A stretch of DNA of 64,000 bases from Micropterus salmoides (GCF_014851395.1 NW_024044459.1:1736001-1800000), one strand, 5' to 3'; positions 12,306 through 24,494 are shown, counted from the stretch's first letter. Notes: a model not told the origin generated them from the sequence alone. A program made the numbers and translations.

Positions 12306-13239
12306 CTGTCAATGAAAAGGAGGCAAAAGTATAGATTAATCCCATATGGAGGGTGAAGGTCCTCTCTCTGAGCTTAATAGTAACAAAACTAAAGACTAAG
12401 TAAAATGTTTAAGTGGATTAGGGATGTCACGAGAACCGATATGTCAGTACCAAGTCAATACCAGAATTCTGAAAACATGTCAGTAGTCATTTTTCTAGGT
12501 ACCGAAAGTAACGGGCATCCAACACGCAGAAGAGGGCGATAAGCACAGCTATAGCGACAGCTCTGCCTCAACTCATCGAAAAGAAAATCATTAAGAGTCG
12601 TGTATGGAAGTGCTTTGTGTTATTATTATTATTTTTGTGGCGTTGCTGTGTCGCCTGGCCAACTATGTAACAAATGACATTTGCAATAGCTAAACGCTAC
12701 AGACTACCGTGTTTAGGCTAACGTCATGTAACCATAGCTGGTAGTATTAGGTAGCTGTCCTTATTGTTCAATCTGTCGTCTGTAGTAATGTCGTTAGCGT
12801 TATAAATACATATTTCTAGACTAATGATCTGAAACCACGTCAGTAAATTACCGCTTGCACTCTCAGTAAGGTTGTGTGTGTGTAGCCTCTGCTGGGGGTT
12901 TTTGTGTGTTATTTATTTATTTTTGATGTGTGTGATTAAGATATACCTCATAATCTCACATCTGTTCAAAAGGGTACAGTCTCTGTTGTTGATAGAAATG
13001 AACGAACAGCAGTTTGTGCCAGTAAATTACAATAAGCTTGTAGTAAATAATTTTAAATCAACATTTTTGGTTATCACCCTTCTAAAAAAAGCTGGCAACA
13101 AGGTAGTCAGTAGTAAAAAATAACTTTGACAAGTTTAAGATCACATTAAAGTGGCTAACAAGTCAACAAGAAAATAGAATTACCACACACAATATTACAT
13201 GATTGTCACATTTTCAGGTATAGTAGATAAAGGATCTAC
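12306..13239 (-). other. Whirlin intron with possible MITE end
   Basis: Non-coding sequence between two whirlin exons. Near 12420-12500 the sequence tagggatgtcacgagaaccg resembles the start of a common fish hAT-like MITE, but no matching right end was found. Nothing else is recognised. Confidence 0.5.
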
Positions 13240-13431
13240 CATAGCAGGGACAGTGTGTCCTGTATCATGGATCACAGGTGCTTCGTGGTTGCAGTGGCCC
13301 TGTGGATGCAGCACTCCGAGGCTTCCATGCCAAGCCTGGTGGGCCTCCCTCTCATGGTGCAACACCAGCCTGTCATACAAGTCCAGATCTTCGGGAGCCA
13401 CCAGACTCCTCACTTCAGACAACATGGACAC
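13240..13431 (-). CDS. Whirlin exon: second half of harmonin-homology domain 2
   Basis: The exon starts after a pyrimidine-rich acceptor (tctcctctcaag) with GTG TCC ATG (VSMLSEVRSLVAPEDLDLYD) in phase 0. It directly continues the preceding exon, which ends NTHAK. In vertebrate whirlin the same domain reads as a helical segment with LLSEVR and a DLxxxDxLV pattern; here DLDLYDRLVLHHERE is visible. The chosen donor is ATG|gtagat at 13239, which gives 192 nt and phase 0, as the next exon needs. That donor is weak, and the frame stays open to a stop at about 13197, so a short isoform ending here is possible. Exon identity is firm; the low end is not. Confidence 0.8.
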
Positions 13432-13503
13432 CTTGAGAGGAGAGAAGACGAGAAAACAAAACTGAAATAATATATAGATTATATATTTCAAAGACTACAG
13501 TTC

Positions 13504-13660
13504 AGGGGCCTCATCTATAAACGGTGCGTACATTCAAAACAGGGCTGGAAACATGCGTACATCTCTTCACAACCAAAGTTTATGATCTATAAAAAACAAA
13601 CTTGACGGGAGAATGTGCAGTCCTCCACGTAAACTCTGAGCCATGCGTACGCACATAAAC
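13504..13660 (+). repeat. Fragment of a 'cctcattt/ctataaa..gcgtac' interspersed repeat
   Basis: It begins ggggcctcatctataaacgg and continues with a gcgtac-rich stretch. Related starts occur at 15062 (plus), 15060 (minus) and 16078 (plus). The pattern suggests a family of inverted-repeat DNA elements, possibly Harbinger-type, but I cannot fix the family. Confidence 0.5.
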
Positions 13661-14097
13661 TGGAGAAATGAGAAACAGCGACTCACATGGCAGAAGGATG
13701 AAACGGTTTGAAATGAAGAGGCCTATTACTGTGTAAAATAAATCGAAATATCACCTCTGAGTATTATAGGCTTAAAGCCTTTCTGAATAAACAAACACCC
13801 ACTGGTTGATTTTCCCTGTAGTGCACAATAAAACATAAAGACAACATAAGATCATATACAGTGCACAAAAAGAACCATGATTTAGGATAATAAACACAAA
13901 CACCTAAAGAAGAAAAAGAACACCTAAAATATGTTGTACAGTTTAATCAGGAATCATATTAACTAATGCAGCGCATGCAGTGCAATTTATTCTCTTTAAG
14001 TGAACAGGAGGACAAATTACATTTAAATTGATGCTGTTTTCGATGCATCAGTCGAGCAAATACAAGTGCATAATTTCATATATTGTTAGAAGAAGTA

Positions 14098-14325
14098 GAC
14101 AAACTTTATTAATCTCTCAAGGGAAAATTCAATGTTTTTTCACTCTGTTGTTAATGTCAAACACACAGAGAGATGTCAGAGCGAGGGGGCTGCCACTGAG
14201 TCCACAGGAGGTGAACTGACACCTCTCCAGCTACCAGTCCACACTCTGCAACTCTGGTCCGAGCTGGACTCGAACCGCCGATCCCAGCCTAATCATTACG
14301 GTCTAAGCTACTGCCGCCCAAATAG
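14098..14325 (-). mobile_element. tRNA-derived SINE-like repeat
   Basis: Read on the minus strand it starts gggcggcagtagcttagacc (A-box-like) and contains ggcggttcgagtccagc, a good B box. It ends in a tail of the type cccttgagagattaataaag, seen on teleost SINEs and their partner LINEs. Confidence 0.6.
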
Positions 14326-14562
14326 TTGTCAGATGTTCATTGTCTTTTTCGAGCCAAACGCTGTGTCAGCGTTGTGCAGCGATGTGATGCGCTGCTTGTA
14401 AAAACACGTTATGGAATATACAACACAATTTTATTAAGTAAATCTTAGCTTATGTCACATAAAACAAGTCATTTTTCTTTTAACTTATCAGCAGCCTCAT
14501 TAAGTGAGTGGAGTGTTTGTGTAGCCTAAATAAATGTGTAAACACAAGTGGAATGCATTTGG

Positions 14563-15300
14563 TTTACCCTCTTTTCAAACTAGGGTATTCAAATTAGTAC
14601 CTTGGTCATCCAGTCTTGTGTTCCCCTTCCTTCAGATTGGTTATAAAGGGGTGGAGCTCCGGAGCCCCTTTTCTTCTGGTGCACAAACGTTGTGTATATG
14701 TCTGCGTTTTACCCACCAAACAACAAGCTTCAGCTTCACCAAAACGAACGTCAGTGTCACACTGAGTTAAATTTCTTTTTGTAGATTTTGTAGAATTTGT
14801 CATTTTCGTCATATATATATATATTAATGAGGGGCGTTTCACTGACCATTTATATGCAACTATGGGCGTTTAAAGGGTCGGACAAGGAGCTCGCTCACAT
14901 CCGCCACATTTCAAGTTGACTGGGATTTATAAAGGGAAATCGGCGTAGGTCGTGCATGGGCACTGTTTTATAAATCTGAATATTTTTGTGCATACGCACT
15001 TCCTGTGTTTAGTATGTACACAATCTTTAGAAGTCTTTTCTACGTACAGCTTGAGACCCCAGGGGTCTCATTTATAAGAAAAGACTCCTGAAGGTTGCGT
15101 ACGTCGAAAACACAGGAAATGCATACGCTTGTGCACCGGAGGAAAGGGGGCACTGGAGCTCCACCCCTTATGACCGATCTGCAGGAAGACTCATCACTTC
15201 TGAGTAGTGACAGAGGTGGAGGGGTACACACGTATACAAAACAGGATGACCCAGGTACTAATTTGGATTCCCCCATTTGAAGAGAGAGTAAACCTGCTCT
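14563..15300. repeat. Head-to-head inverted pair of interspersed repeats
   Basis: Two copies of one repeat meet at 15060/15061, where gagacccc abuts aggggtctc. Plus-strand 15061-15300 and the minus strand of 14563-15060 share the order: ggggtctca, gaaaagact, aacacaggaa, gtgcac, ggagctccacccct, then aggtactaatttg. The left copy contains extra sequence (about 14745-14960). They are diverged, so this is an old arrangement. Confidence 0.65.
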
Positions 15301-16077
15301 AGGAAAAGCCATGGTTCGAAAAAGAGGACAGAGAACAGTTCTGGGAGGTTTTTCTAACCTGTAATTATAAATACTACAATATACTTCCCATATTCATGCC
15401 TTATATTCAATAATCTTGATATACCATTTCAGACACCCCTAAAATGGATCATACCATTTCCTAACCTTGACGTTAATTAAATGTCCAAAACCTTCTCACT
15501 CCTAAATTGTCACATATAGAGGCATGGTCAAAACACGTTAGGGTCAGTTTGTAACGCACGGGGGAGCCCCTTAGCATCATAGTTTAACACACTAGGGGAA
15601 GCTCTGTAGTGTCATTGATGAACGCTAAAGGTAGGTGTAGGATATTTAACAGCAAAGTCAGAGTAAGAAGGTGTTTGGGGTAAGTATAAGGGTACCCAGG
15701 GTGTTAAAAAGCGAAGCAAGGGGTCTTGATCAAGTGTACATATGTGACAAGTTGGAAGTGAGAATGTGTTGCAATGTCTTATCTGGCTGCATCACTTCCT
15801 GTGGCTCATTAAAGTCCAATGCATCACACAACAAGCTAATGGAGACACTGTCAGTTAAGAAGCTGTCTAGCTTGTTTAATAAACTTGACTTTGTTGCATT
15901 TCATTACCACTATATAATGTCATATTTGATCTAACTGTTGAAATTGAGGATTTGTCGTAGAGATACATTTTGACATCAATCATCATCATCAATCATTTTA
16001 AGTCTTTAAGTCATTTGTTTTCACTCTGGAATTTGGAAGTTTTACCTAGTTAGGTAACTGAAAAATGTTAAATCCAG

Positions 16078-16290
16078 GGGCTTCATTTCTAAAACAGTGT
16101 GTAGAATCCATACTAAAGGTGCACGTGCGCACAAAAACTGTAAATGGCTTAAGCCTAAAAAAATCTGATTTATCAAACCCTGCATAAGCACAACTCAGGT
16201 AACTTGCCCTTTATAAATCACACTCCACCTGGAAATTTACGCACACGGATCAACCTCATATCCAGCCCTCTACATGCCCAAATTCAGCCT
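16078..16290 (+). repeat. Third copy of the 'ggggcttcattt' repeat
   Basis: It begins ggggcttcatttctaaaac and carries gcgcacaaaaactg, ctttataaatcacac and tttacgcacacgg blocks like the members at 13504 and 14800-15060. Non-coding. Confidence 0.45.
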
Positions 16291-16511
16291 TAAATGGTTG
16301 ATGCAAAGCACCTCATCAATACTGATGAATGTGATTGAGCCTGCTTACCGTGAATGACAGCAACAACAACTGAGAGGAAGACGGAATAAAGAGAGTAAAA
16401 AAGATTCTCTGACACAGAAATCAAGGTGCTTGTGAGCACTTTTTTTGATGCAGTCGGTTCACAAACAAAAGAAAATGCAGCAAATTTGGAAAGGTAGACA
16501 TATATTGGGGG

Positions 16512-16672
16512 CTGTCGAAGTGTCCCTGGGCAAGATACTGAACCCCAAATTGCCCCTGATGGCTGTTCCATTGGTGTATGAATGTGTGTGAATGTTAGTT
16601 TCTGTTTGTAGTGTAAAAAGTGCTTTGAGTGGTTGCAAAGACTAGAAAGGTGCTATACAAATACAGACAATT
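16512..16672 (+). mobile_element. 5'-truncated tRNA-derived SINE
   Basis: It shares its body with the full SINE at 47272-47575: tgtcgaagtgtccctgggca, gatactgaacccc, ttgcccctgatggctgttcc, agtgctttgagtggt and agactagaaaggtgctatac. The tRNA head is missing. Confidence 0.75.
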
Positions 16673-17979
16673 TATATTTACATATACATATTGTTCATCA
16701 TATTAAACACACGCTTCCCGAATTCCCATTTTATGGACACTGTCTAATCCTTTTCAGTCAGAGGTATCCCCAAACCTGAACCCTGGACTATCAGTGAAGA
16801 TGGAATTTTGGCAGGTAAAGAAAGAGCTTTTTATCTCAGTGTTTGTTATGCCAGGCCTGCACTATGATGAGAACTGATGATGAGAATAGAGTGTGTAGCG
16901 ACTATGCGAGAGCTTTCACTGCCTTCATTTCCAGACTTTGTTAATTTACACAGTCCATATGTGCAGGTGGTGAAGAGGTACCGGGTGAGTTGAGGTGAGA
17001 AGGCAGATCTGTTTATGTGCCACCGCCACCAAGGATTGCCTACAGTCGACTGATAGTTGAATCTGTGTGTGTGTGTGTTGGGGGGGTTACACACGCACAG
17101 ATCGGCACAACACCGGTGAGTCTGGTGGTCTTTCTCTCTCCTTCATCTACCACACGCTACACCACACATGTGCACTTACAAGTCTTTACAGGTTAGATTT
17201 ACAATTTTTACGCACTTTAATAAGATTGATTATTTGTCCACCTCCTCTCATCTTGTCGGAGTCTTGCGCTGACAGTTCGGAACACGGACCACCTGCCGAG
17301 TGCTTGATCCAGGATGTTGATGGGGCAGGTCTCTGTAAGGATGTGGGCTCAAATGTCTCTGAATTCCGTTGCTTGGTCGACATGAGTCCCATTTTGTCTA
17401 GACCGGACCTTTAGGAGGACAAAGTCCAAGCTGGTGTCAACATGGCTCCTATCCTGGCTCTCTTTCCTGTCCTCTGAGCAATCACCGGACGCCTGGTCTG
17501 GTTGTTTGGGCTGGATGGACGGTGGTCTGCTCATTATTCCAAAAACCACGTCTTTATTTTCCAATGACTGTATTTATGTTGGAGATAACATGTTTCAGCA
17601 ATAAAGCCAGAAAGAAACAGATATTAAAACAAAAGTGTAGCAAAGTTTGAAGGAGCTACCAGCTGCTGCTTCTACATGCGCTGCCAGTTTTAAATATGCC
17701 ATTATCAGAAATGAATAAATTATCTGCAAAAATATGTGCATTCTGAATTCTTGAGGTCACTTACTTTAAGGCTACTAGTATACTGTATTTACTTTTCTAA
17801 CATGCATTTCTCTGCTTGACTGTGCTGTGTCTGCTGTTGGTTTATAAATGATTTAGTCTATTTGTGTGATGGTTTTGTGATGTTAGTGGACTTATTTAAT
17901 TTTAACCATTGGTGTTAGTAAATTGTGCGGTGAGATAAGTATCACTAATTTTATTATTATATTTTGTATATACAGTAAT

Positions 17980-18335
17980 AATGCTTACAAAAAATGACAT
18001 GTAAATTGATTATATTAATCAATTAACAAAATGCAAAAAGAGTGAACAAAAGAAAAATCTAAATTAAATCAAATAATATTTGGTGTGACCACCCTTTGCC
18101 TTCAAACAGTATCAATTCCTCTAGGTACACTTGCACAAAGTCAGGGATTTTGTAGATATATATTATAATTGTTTGATTAAACAATTATACCAAACAGGTG
18201 CTAATAATCATAAATTCAATATGTAGGCATAGGAGGAATACAACTAGGTGAGGAACAGCCGAACAATGAACTAACAATGAAGGTGTGGTTGCCTATTGTG
18301 CTGTGAATGACTACACATCTTCTGTGGCAGACTGA
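17980..18335 (+). mobile_element. Probable Tc1-type DNA transposon fragment
   Basis: Blocks such as tttggtgtgaccaccctttg, caattcctctaggtacactt and ttaaacaattataccaaaca match, from memory, a Tc1-like family widespread in fish. No transposase frame survives. Family assignment needs a search. Confidence 0.4.
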
Positions 18336-18424
18336 ACACTTATCTGTTAAGATAGTACCATGGCCCATAAAAAAAACCCAAACAAACAAAACTTTATCTC
18401 TTTATTAGGGCTGTCTAAGGATTT

Positions 18425-19125
18425 TGTTACGGCTGCCGCTGGCTGCCTTAGAGTAATAGTTGTATTCTGGAGTTCTCTGAATGGTATGCAAATCCCAGCT
18501 GTGAGTCCCTGTTGAGGATTGGTTCCTCTGGACCTGGGACCACCAACTTCCTGGTTGCTGTTTGCTGGCGTCTGTGATTGGTGTGGCCGAAGATCCGACT
18601 GAACCTGCCAACCAGGACTCGCCAATCAACACCAGCTGGCCTACAAATAGTTTGTGTCTCTGCAGTTCAAGGCGACTGTGAGCCAGTGATCAGTTCACCT
18701 CGTTGTTGGTTGTGTACCCCTTGTTAATAGTGAATTTCTTGAGTGTTGGCATTTACCTGTTTCTGTCGGTTGCCTGCTTAAGCGGCTTCCGTCAGTTAGA
18801 ACCCTTGTAAATCACATAGTGTGAGTGGCACTCTTTTGGTTTGAGTATTGTCTGTTTGGTTACTTTGCATTCTTGTAAAGCATATAGGTGCTGACCTCCT
18901 TTTGTTCTTCAGTGTTTTTTGAGTAGAGAGCTGTCTTTGGACAATACCTCCTTTTGTCTCCTTTTTTTTGACAGTACCTATATAGCCTCCTTTTGTTGTT
19001 TTTTCTTGAGACAAATCATTTAATTAAACATTTGACTTTAACCTAAATTCAGTTTTCCTTTACCACCTTCATTTCAATCCCAAATACCTTGTTACTGCCT
19101 TACCCTAACGAGCTGGGTTGTAACA
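18425..19125 (+). mobile_element. Solo LTR of a Gypsy-like retrotransposon
   Basis: The 701-bp block begins TGTTACGG and ends GTAACA and is bracketed by a direct attt duplication (18421-18424 and 19126-19129), as expected for a solo LTR. A second copy of the same family lies at 60609-61311, with shared blocks such as gaggattggttcctctgga, ccaatcaacaccagctgg and catataggtgctgacctcc. No internal coding sequence adjoins it. Assignment to Ty3/Gypsy rests on the 4-bp target duplication and the TG...CA ends, and is inferred. Confidence 0.75.
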
Positions 19126-19437
19126 ATTTACATGGTCGAATCAGAATCGTCAAGTCCTGCCTATAGTCGAATCGGTTTTTTTTGTGCGCGGCGATTGCGA
19201 GCAGTCTCTTTTCATTCAACTTACACTGTATATTTCCAGCTAAGCTGAGGCTCTCTCTCTCTCTCCTGCCATTCACCGGTCTTGTGCAGAGTTTTACATG
19301 CATTACTGCTTCCGACAACTGTATGCACGTCGCGGTTCCTCGCGGGGTCGATTTCAAGTAGCCGGCTATTTAAAAACGCTAAAATATTATTTGTGGTTCA
19401 TCAACGGTGATAAATTATCCGAAAGTCCTGCGAGGTA

Positions 19438-19972
19438 CAACCCCAATTCCAATGAAGTTGGGACGTTGTGCAATACGTAAATACAAACAGAATACAATGA
19501 TTTGCAAATCCTTTTCAACCTATGTTCAATTGAATACATCAAAGATATTTAATATTCAAACTGAGACTTTCTTGTTTTTTGCAAATATTCACTCACTTTG
19601 AATTGCTTGATGCCTACAACACATTCCAAAAAAGCTGGGACAGGGGCATGTTTACCACTGTGTTACATCTACTTTCCTCTAATTGTTTGGGAACCGAGGA
19701 CACTAATTTTTGAAGCTTTGTAGGTGGAATTCTTTCCCATTCTTGCTTGATGTACAACTTCAGTTGCTCAACAGTCCGGGGTCTCTGTTTCATAATGCGC
19801 CACACATTTTCAATAGGAGACAGATCTGGCAGGCCAGTCTAGTACCCGCACTCTTTTACTACGAAGCCACGCTGTTGTAACACATGCAGAATGTGGCTTG
19901 TCCTTGTCTTGCTGAAATAAACAGGGACGTCCCTGAAAAAGACTGCTTGGATGGCACCATATGTTGCTCCAA
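19438..19972 (-). pseudogene. Truncated Tc1/mariner-like transposon, 3' part of transposase
   Basis: The element end caaccccaattccaatgaag follows a TA dinucleotide (19436-19437). On the minus strand the frame near 19830 reads DLSPI then ENVWRIMKQRPRTVEQL, the last catalytic-acid region of a DD34E transposase. It continues into the C-terminal helix region (QEWERIPPTKLQKLVSSVP) and a stop near 19614. The 5' part of the transposase and the other end are missing, and there are small deletions. Confidence 0.75.
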
Positions 19973-19984
19973 GCGTTTAGTCTG

Positions 19985-20241
19985 TTTCCAGTGTGTCTCT
20001 GCCTGAACCCAGATTAATGCTTTTTGTTTATCTCCTTTTTCAAGTTGCTGAGTCCGGTGTCATTTGCCCTGCTTGGACGATCTTTAGGAGAGCGGATTGC
20101 CCCTGCCCAGGACTGCCTGCCCCTGCTCGCATCTCACCCACTACCATTTTGTACTAGTCCTTTGTGAATAAACTCTTTACTTTGACGGGCTTTGAGTGTT
20201 CTGTACCCGCACCCCGGTCCTCAGTCTTACTAAAACCTAAC
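19985..20241 (+). mobile_element. LTR-like fragment
   Basis: The block contains gcccctgcccaggactgcct, then an aataaactctttactttgac polyadenylation-type stretch, and ends ctaaaacctaacag. This is the layout of the 3' part of teleost Gypsy LTRs. There is no partner and no coding region nearby. Confidence 0.35.
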
Positions 20242-20469
20242 AGTTGGTCAATCTTTTAGCACCCTAAATACCCCTTTTGTGTCGTTTTTGGATGCGTAGG
20301 GCTCCGGAGTCAAGTTTGCAACAATAAATATGCAACGTCTAGTTTGACTTTAAAATTTAAACTAGGCTACTGGTTAACGTTGTGAAACATCTCAATTTGG
20401 TTAGACCCCAAAAATACTTTATTAGAAGAGGGTCATGGTTAGGGTTAAAACTAACTGAACTTGCCTAAT

Positions 20470-20880
20470 TTAGGTACAAGGTAGATTTATTTGTCACATT
20501 ACAACAGGTTGTAAAGTAAAATTGAGTTTGTAACTCCCTTCTGCTACGTAGCAGACAATATACAGTAAAATAAAAGCAATTACAAAAATGGTATCCAGAA
20601 ATACTATATTCAATGGAGCATTACTGAGAATGAATTTGAGTTTAAAAGTCTGATAGCTTCGGGGAAAGAGCTGCTCTTCAGTCTGGTGGTGCGACAGCAG
20701 AAACTCCTACATTCCCTGACCAGAAATCAGACTGGTGAACAGGCTGTGGCTGGGTGGGTACTATACTTTAGTATCTTTGGGCTCTGTGTAGGCACCTCAC
20801 CTCACCAATATCACTCAGGATGCTCAGGAGATGGGTACCAATGATCTTTTGATCTTCTGAGGTAGCATAATGTCACTAAG
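20470..20880 (-). mobile_element. 3' fragment of a CR1/L2-type LINE
   Basis: The sequence around gtctgatagcttcggggaaa, tcttcagtctggtggtgcga and aacaggctgtggctgggtgg is, on the minus strand, the end of the reverse-transcriptase ORF and 3' UTR of a LINE family common in fish. It is heavily mutated and has no open frame. Confidence 0.55.
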
Positions 20881-21174
20881 GAATTTCACTAAAGACAGGT
20901 AGCAGGTTATGGTGCTATACCCACATGTGCTTACTATGGTAACTCAGGCACAGAGGCCTGGGTTACACAACTTAGCAACACAACTAGGACTACAGATCTA
21001 TTGTGTTAGCATGATAGTGTGCAACCTACTGGAATAGGGCATGGTACCAAACAATTAATGTAAAATAGTAATCTGATATCTAATAGATATCTGAGTTTTC
21101 ACCCACATCTCTGGATTGGTGAGATGAGAATATAGAAATTCTGTCCGATTATAGGGCTATGGAAAAAAAAAGAA

Positions 21175-21385
21175 GGGAAAATGGACTGTACTCGTATAGC
21201 ACCTTTCTAGTCACACATTCATACATCAATAGCAGGGGGTACCCTGCAAGGTGCTGCTGCTCATCAGAAACAGCATCTGATACTTTCGCATACACTCACA
21301 CATTGACAGAAAAGCCATCAGAAGCAATTTGGGGTTCAGTATGTTTTCCAAAGACACCTCAAAGCTGGGCATCCACCTGCACAGC
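21175..21385 (-). mobile_element. Degenerate SINE fragment
   Basis: On the minus strand it carries the same body as the SINEs at 16512 and 47272: cgtatagcacctttctag at one side and caatttggggttcagtat (the gatactgaaccccaaattg block reversed). It is diverged and split by small insertions. Confidence 0.5.
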
Positions 21386-21548
21386 TCCTGAGCCACAGCT
21401 GTCCCACACTATAATTCTTACAATCAGATATATTCAACTTTTTTTCACAAGGTACTTTCTGAACATTATTATATAGCATATATCTCTATTTTTGAGCCCT
21501 CTATGACCCAGCTGTCCATTAACCTGCAGCTGCTGCAGGCTGCGTTAC

Positions 21549-21734
21549 CTTTGCATGTGTGTTGAAGAGCTCAAACAGAGCCATGGCTAGCGGCTCCACT
21601 CCTATATGTCCTTCCTGGTACTCCTGCATGTAGTAGGCCATGGTCTGCCTCTCTGGCTCCGTCAGCAGCATGTAGGCCTGCTGCTCCAAAGACACCTGCG
21701 CACCTGGTGGGCCCACACCTCTGTATACTGCTGG
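21549..21734 (-). CDS. Whirlin exon: first half of harmonin-homology domain 2
   Basis: This 186-nt exon (62 codons, phase 0 to 0) lies between acceptor gtccacccag and donor AAAG|gtaacg. It reads from PAVYRGVGPPGAQVSLEQQA through MAYYMQEYQEGHIGVEPLAM to FELFNTHAK. In whirlin the harmonin-homology domain after PDZ2 has this same pattern: leucine-rich helix, MAYY followed by an acidic EYxxG turn, then a VEPLxMALFxLxNTHAK helix. This is a protein-interaction module, not an enzyme. It follows the 37-nt exon and precedes the LSEVR exon in phase, which makes it the strongest whirlin evidence together with the PDZ2 exon. Confidence 0.9.
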
Positions 21735-21990
21735 CTGGGTGGACAGATAGGTTGACGCATGAAGAAAGATGAAAAGAAAAATGAAGAGAGAAACAATGAG
21801 AGTCACATACAGATAGTTATCCATACAAACCATGTAGAATGTCTTCATGGTAGAAAGTCACTCCCCCTGGTTCATCAAGACAACAGACAGTGTATTAAAG
21901 TGTTTTTAAAGGTCATTGCGTCAGCATTTATTACAAAAGCGAATGGCTGTAAAAAGCATGTAGTCTGTGTCAGGAGGCAGAATAAAGTGA

Positions 21991-21992
<2 letters not shown>

Positions 21993-22031
<39 letters not shown>
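21993..22031 (+). repeat. (CA)n microsatellite
   Basis: About 19 uninterrupted CA units lie in the whirlin intron just upstream (minus-strand sense) of the exon at 21549-21734. Confidence 0.95.
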
Positions 22032-22625
22032 CTCTTTGTTTTGTTTAGTTTAGTGTATTTTAGTTAGGTTCCATCGTGTTGTTATGCTTTTCATTATCTT
22101 TTAAATAAATGCTTGTGTACATGCTGGTTTCTTTAATTTTGCACGAGTGAAAATTGATAGTTAAGTATATTATGAGGCTAAATTAGTTTCTCTCTTCTTT
22201 AAGAGTGGTGCCCTGAGGTGAATTTAACACAAGTTAAGTTCTTTCCCTCCTGTACAGACCTTACATTTACATTATGGTTGAATATTGGAATTAGATAAAT
22301 TCATAATCTACAAATAGGAGACATTTGTGCATTTTTCTAAGAACAGTAGTGGAAATGCTCCCTCTTCTGTGCATGCGGGTCTCATCATCATGTCATGCTG
22401 AGCACCACCCCGATCTGCACACTGCAGTCAGGAGTACTTGAATTGGGAAGCATGACATTGCAGCGTCCCTGGAACCAATCCCCAAAGTAGTGTCTCTGTG
22501 TCATCGCTAATGGCTACAGGTGTGCTGATAGGTACATGTCTTGCAACTCTGATGTATAAAAATCCAAAAGGAAGACGTACACTCACTATGAACACACCCT
22601 ATTTTGATTATGCTAAAGTTAGACT

Positions 22626-23270
22626 GTGAACGACAAATCACAGTTCTCACAGGTTTTCACATATCACATCCATTTCGCTTACCAGGCCACATGCCACCTC
22701 CGGCAGTTTAATCAGGGCACCTACTGGGGCACCCATGGGCATAGCAAAAAAACGGACTCTGTGTATAGGCATTCCCAGTGGTCTCCTCCTCTCATCCACA
22801 GCAATTCATTCTGGTATCTCTCACATGAGGGCACTGTATACTCAGTCACCTGATCCCCTTCCTCCCTGGCTTGCAACCTGTGTGGCACCCTTCCTCATTC
22901 AGCCACCAGCTGCGTCATGGCCACTACTATACCCACCTACGCTTCTATCAGAAAACATTGCACAAACGGCCACGGTCCGATTCCTTAGGAAGTCAACCAA
23001 GGGAAGGCCCATACTGTACCAACGGCAGAATGGTTTGCAATAACTTCAATGAATTACGTCGCAATGTTCCAAGTCACCGTTTCCTCTACAGCCATTCCTT
23101 TTGTGGCGGCGCCCACACCAGAACCATCTGCCCACATGACCCTACCCAGCATGGTTTCTGACCACAAAGATACCTCAGATACTGATTTTATCTACGCCTT
23201 GAATTCGACCCCATTCGACTGCCACCCAGGCATAGAGGTTATCCCAGATCCATCATAACCTCCAGCAGCG
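22626..23270 (+). pseudogene. Gag-like remnant with CCHC zinc knuckle
   Basis: The frames are broken. The frame around 22870-22912 reads CNLCGTLPHSATSC, an exact C-x2-C-x4-H-x4-C knuckle of the retroelement Gag type, preceded by Gln/His-rich sequence containing TCHLRQFNQGTYWG. The plus-strand fragment ends where a LINE begins at about 23284. A tyrosine-recombinase remnant of Ngaro type lies on the same strand at 30480-30975, so this may be the Gag half of one broken element. Family assignment is inferred. Confidence 0.45.
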
Positions 23271-23283
23271 CCGCCTCACCGTG

Positions 23284-24440
23284 ATCATCAGAATCAGAAT
23301 CAGCTTTATTGCCAGGTATGTGTACACATCGGAGGATTGTACATTGCTCACGATGTGTAAAATAAAAAATAAAATAAGATAAAATCAAACACAGACTTCA
23401 GTGTAGATAACACAAATATACACACTATGAACAAAAACAATATAGATTAGATCAGAGTTACTGGGTTATTGCACAGGAATTGTTCCTGACACTGAGACAG
23501 AAATCAGCTGTTCATCAGAGTGATGGCTTGTGGGAAGAAACTGTTCCTAAGTCTGTTGGTTTTGGCATACAGTCCACCTGAAGTCCACAATCATCTCCAC
23601 AGTTTAACAGCGTGTTAAGCTCCAGGTTGTTCTGACCACACCAGAGAACCAGCTGATCACCTCCTGTCTGTAGGCTGACTCGTCACCGTCCCAGATGAGG
23701 CCAATGACCGTTGTGTCGTCAGAAAACTTCAGGAGTTTGACAGATGGGTCTCCTGAGGTGCAGTTGTTGGTGTAGAGGGAGAAGAGCAGTGGGGAGAGCA
23801 CACACCCCTGCGGGGCACCAGTGCTGATAGTCTGGGTGCTGGATGTGATGTTCCCCAGCCTCACCTGCTGACTCCTGTCAGTCAGTAAGTTTGTGATCCA
23901 CTGACAGGTGGAGGCTGGCACAGTGAGCTGGGTGTGTTTGGTGATGAGGATGTCCGGGACGATGGTGCTGAATGCCGAGCTGAAGTCCACAAACAGGATC
24001 CTTGCATATGTCCCTGGAGCATCAAGGTGTTGCAGGATGTAATGCAGTCCCAAGCTGACTGCATCATCCACTGACCTGTTAGCCCTGTAGGCAAACTGCA
24101 GGGGGTCCAACAAGGGGTCTGTAATGTCCATCAGGTGGGCCAACACCAGTCTTTCAAAGGACTTCATGACTACAGATATCAGGGCAACAGGCCTGTAGTC
24201 ATTTTGTCCAGAGCGGAGCATTTGAAGCAGGAGGTAACTTCACACAGCTCCAGTGATCTGTTGAAGATCTGTGTGAAGATGGGGGCCAGCTGGTCTGCAC
24301 AGATTTTCAGGCAGGATGGAGACACACCGTCAGGGCCAGGAGCTTTCCTGATAAGGAACCAGGAGCCTTCCTGATCTTCTGCCTTCACAGATCTTGAGTG
24401 CAGATGAGGGGTCAGAGAGGGGGGGTGGCAGCGTGTCATA
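23284..24440 (-). pseudogene. 5'-truncated CR1/L2-type LINE, reverse transcriptase fragment
   Basis: On the minus strand the RT reads RKAPGPDGVSPSCLKICADQ, then NDYRPVALISVVMKSFERLV, FVDFSSAFSTIVP (first catalytic Asp), TGAPQGCVLSPLLFSLYTN and FSDDTTVIGLI (YADD-equivalent). It breaks after about 23620 and jumps to the 3' UTR, which ends at 23284 with the aataaagctgattctgattc-type tail. A one-base shift near 24200 separates the two long frames. The N-terminal endonuclease is absent. A related copy lies at 47098-49690. Confidence 0.85.
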
Positions 24441-24494
24441 GGGGAAAGGTGACTGTTTGAAAATGGTGCGGGGGAGAGGAAGGGAGGGTGAAGG

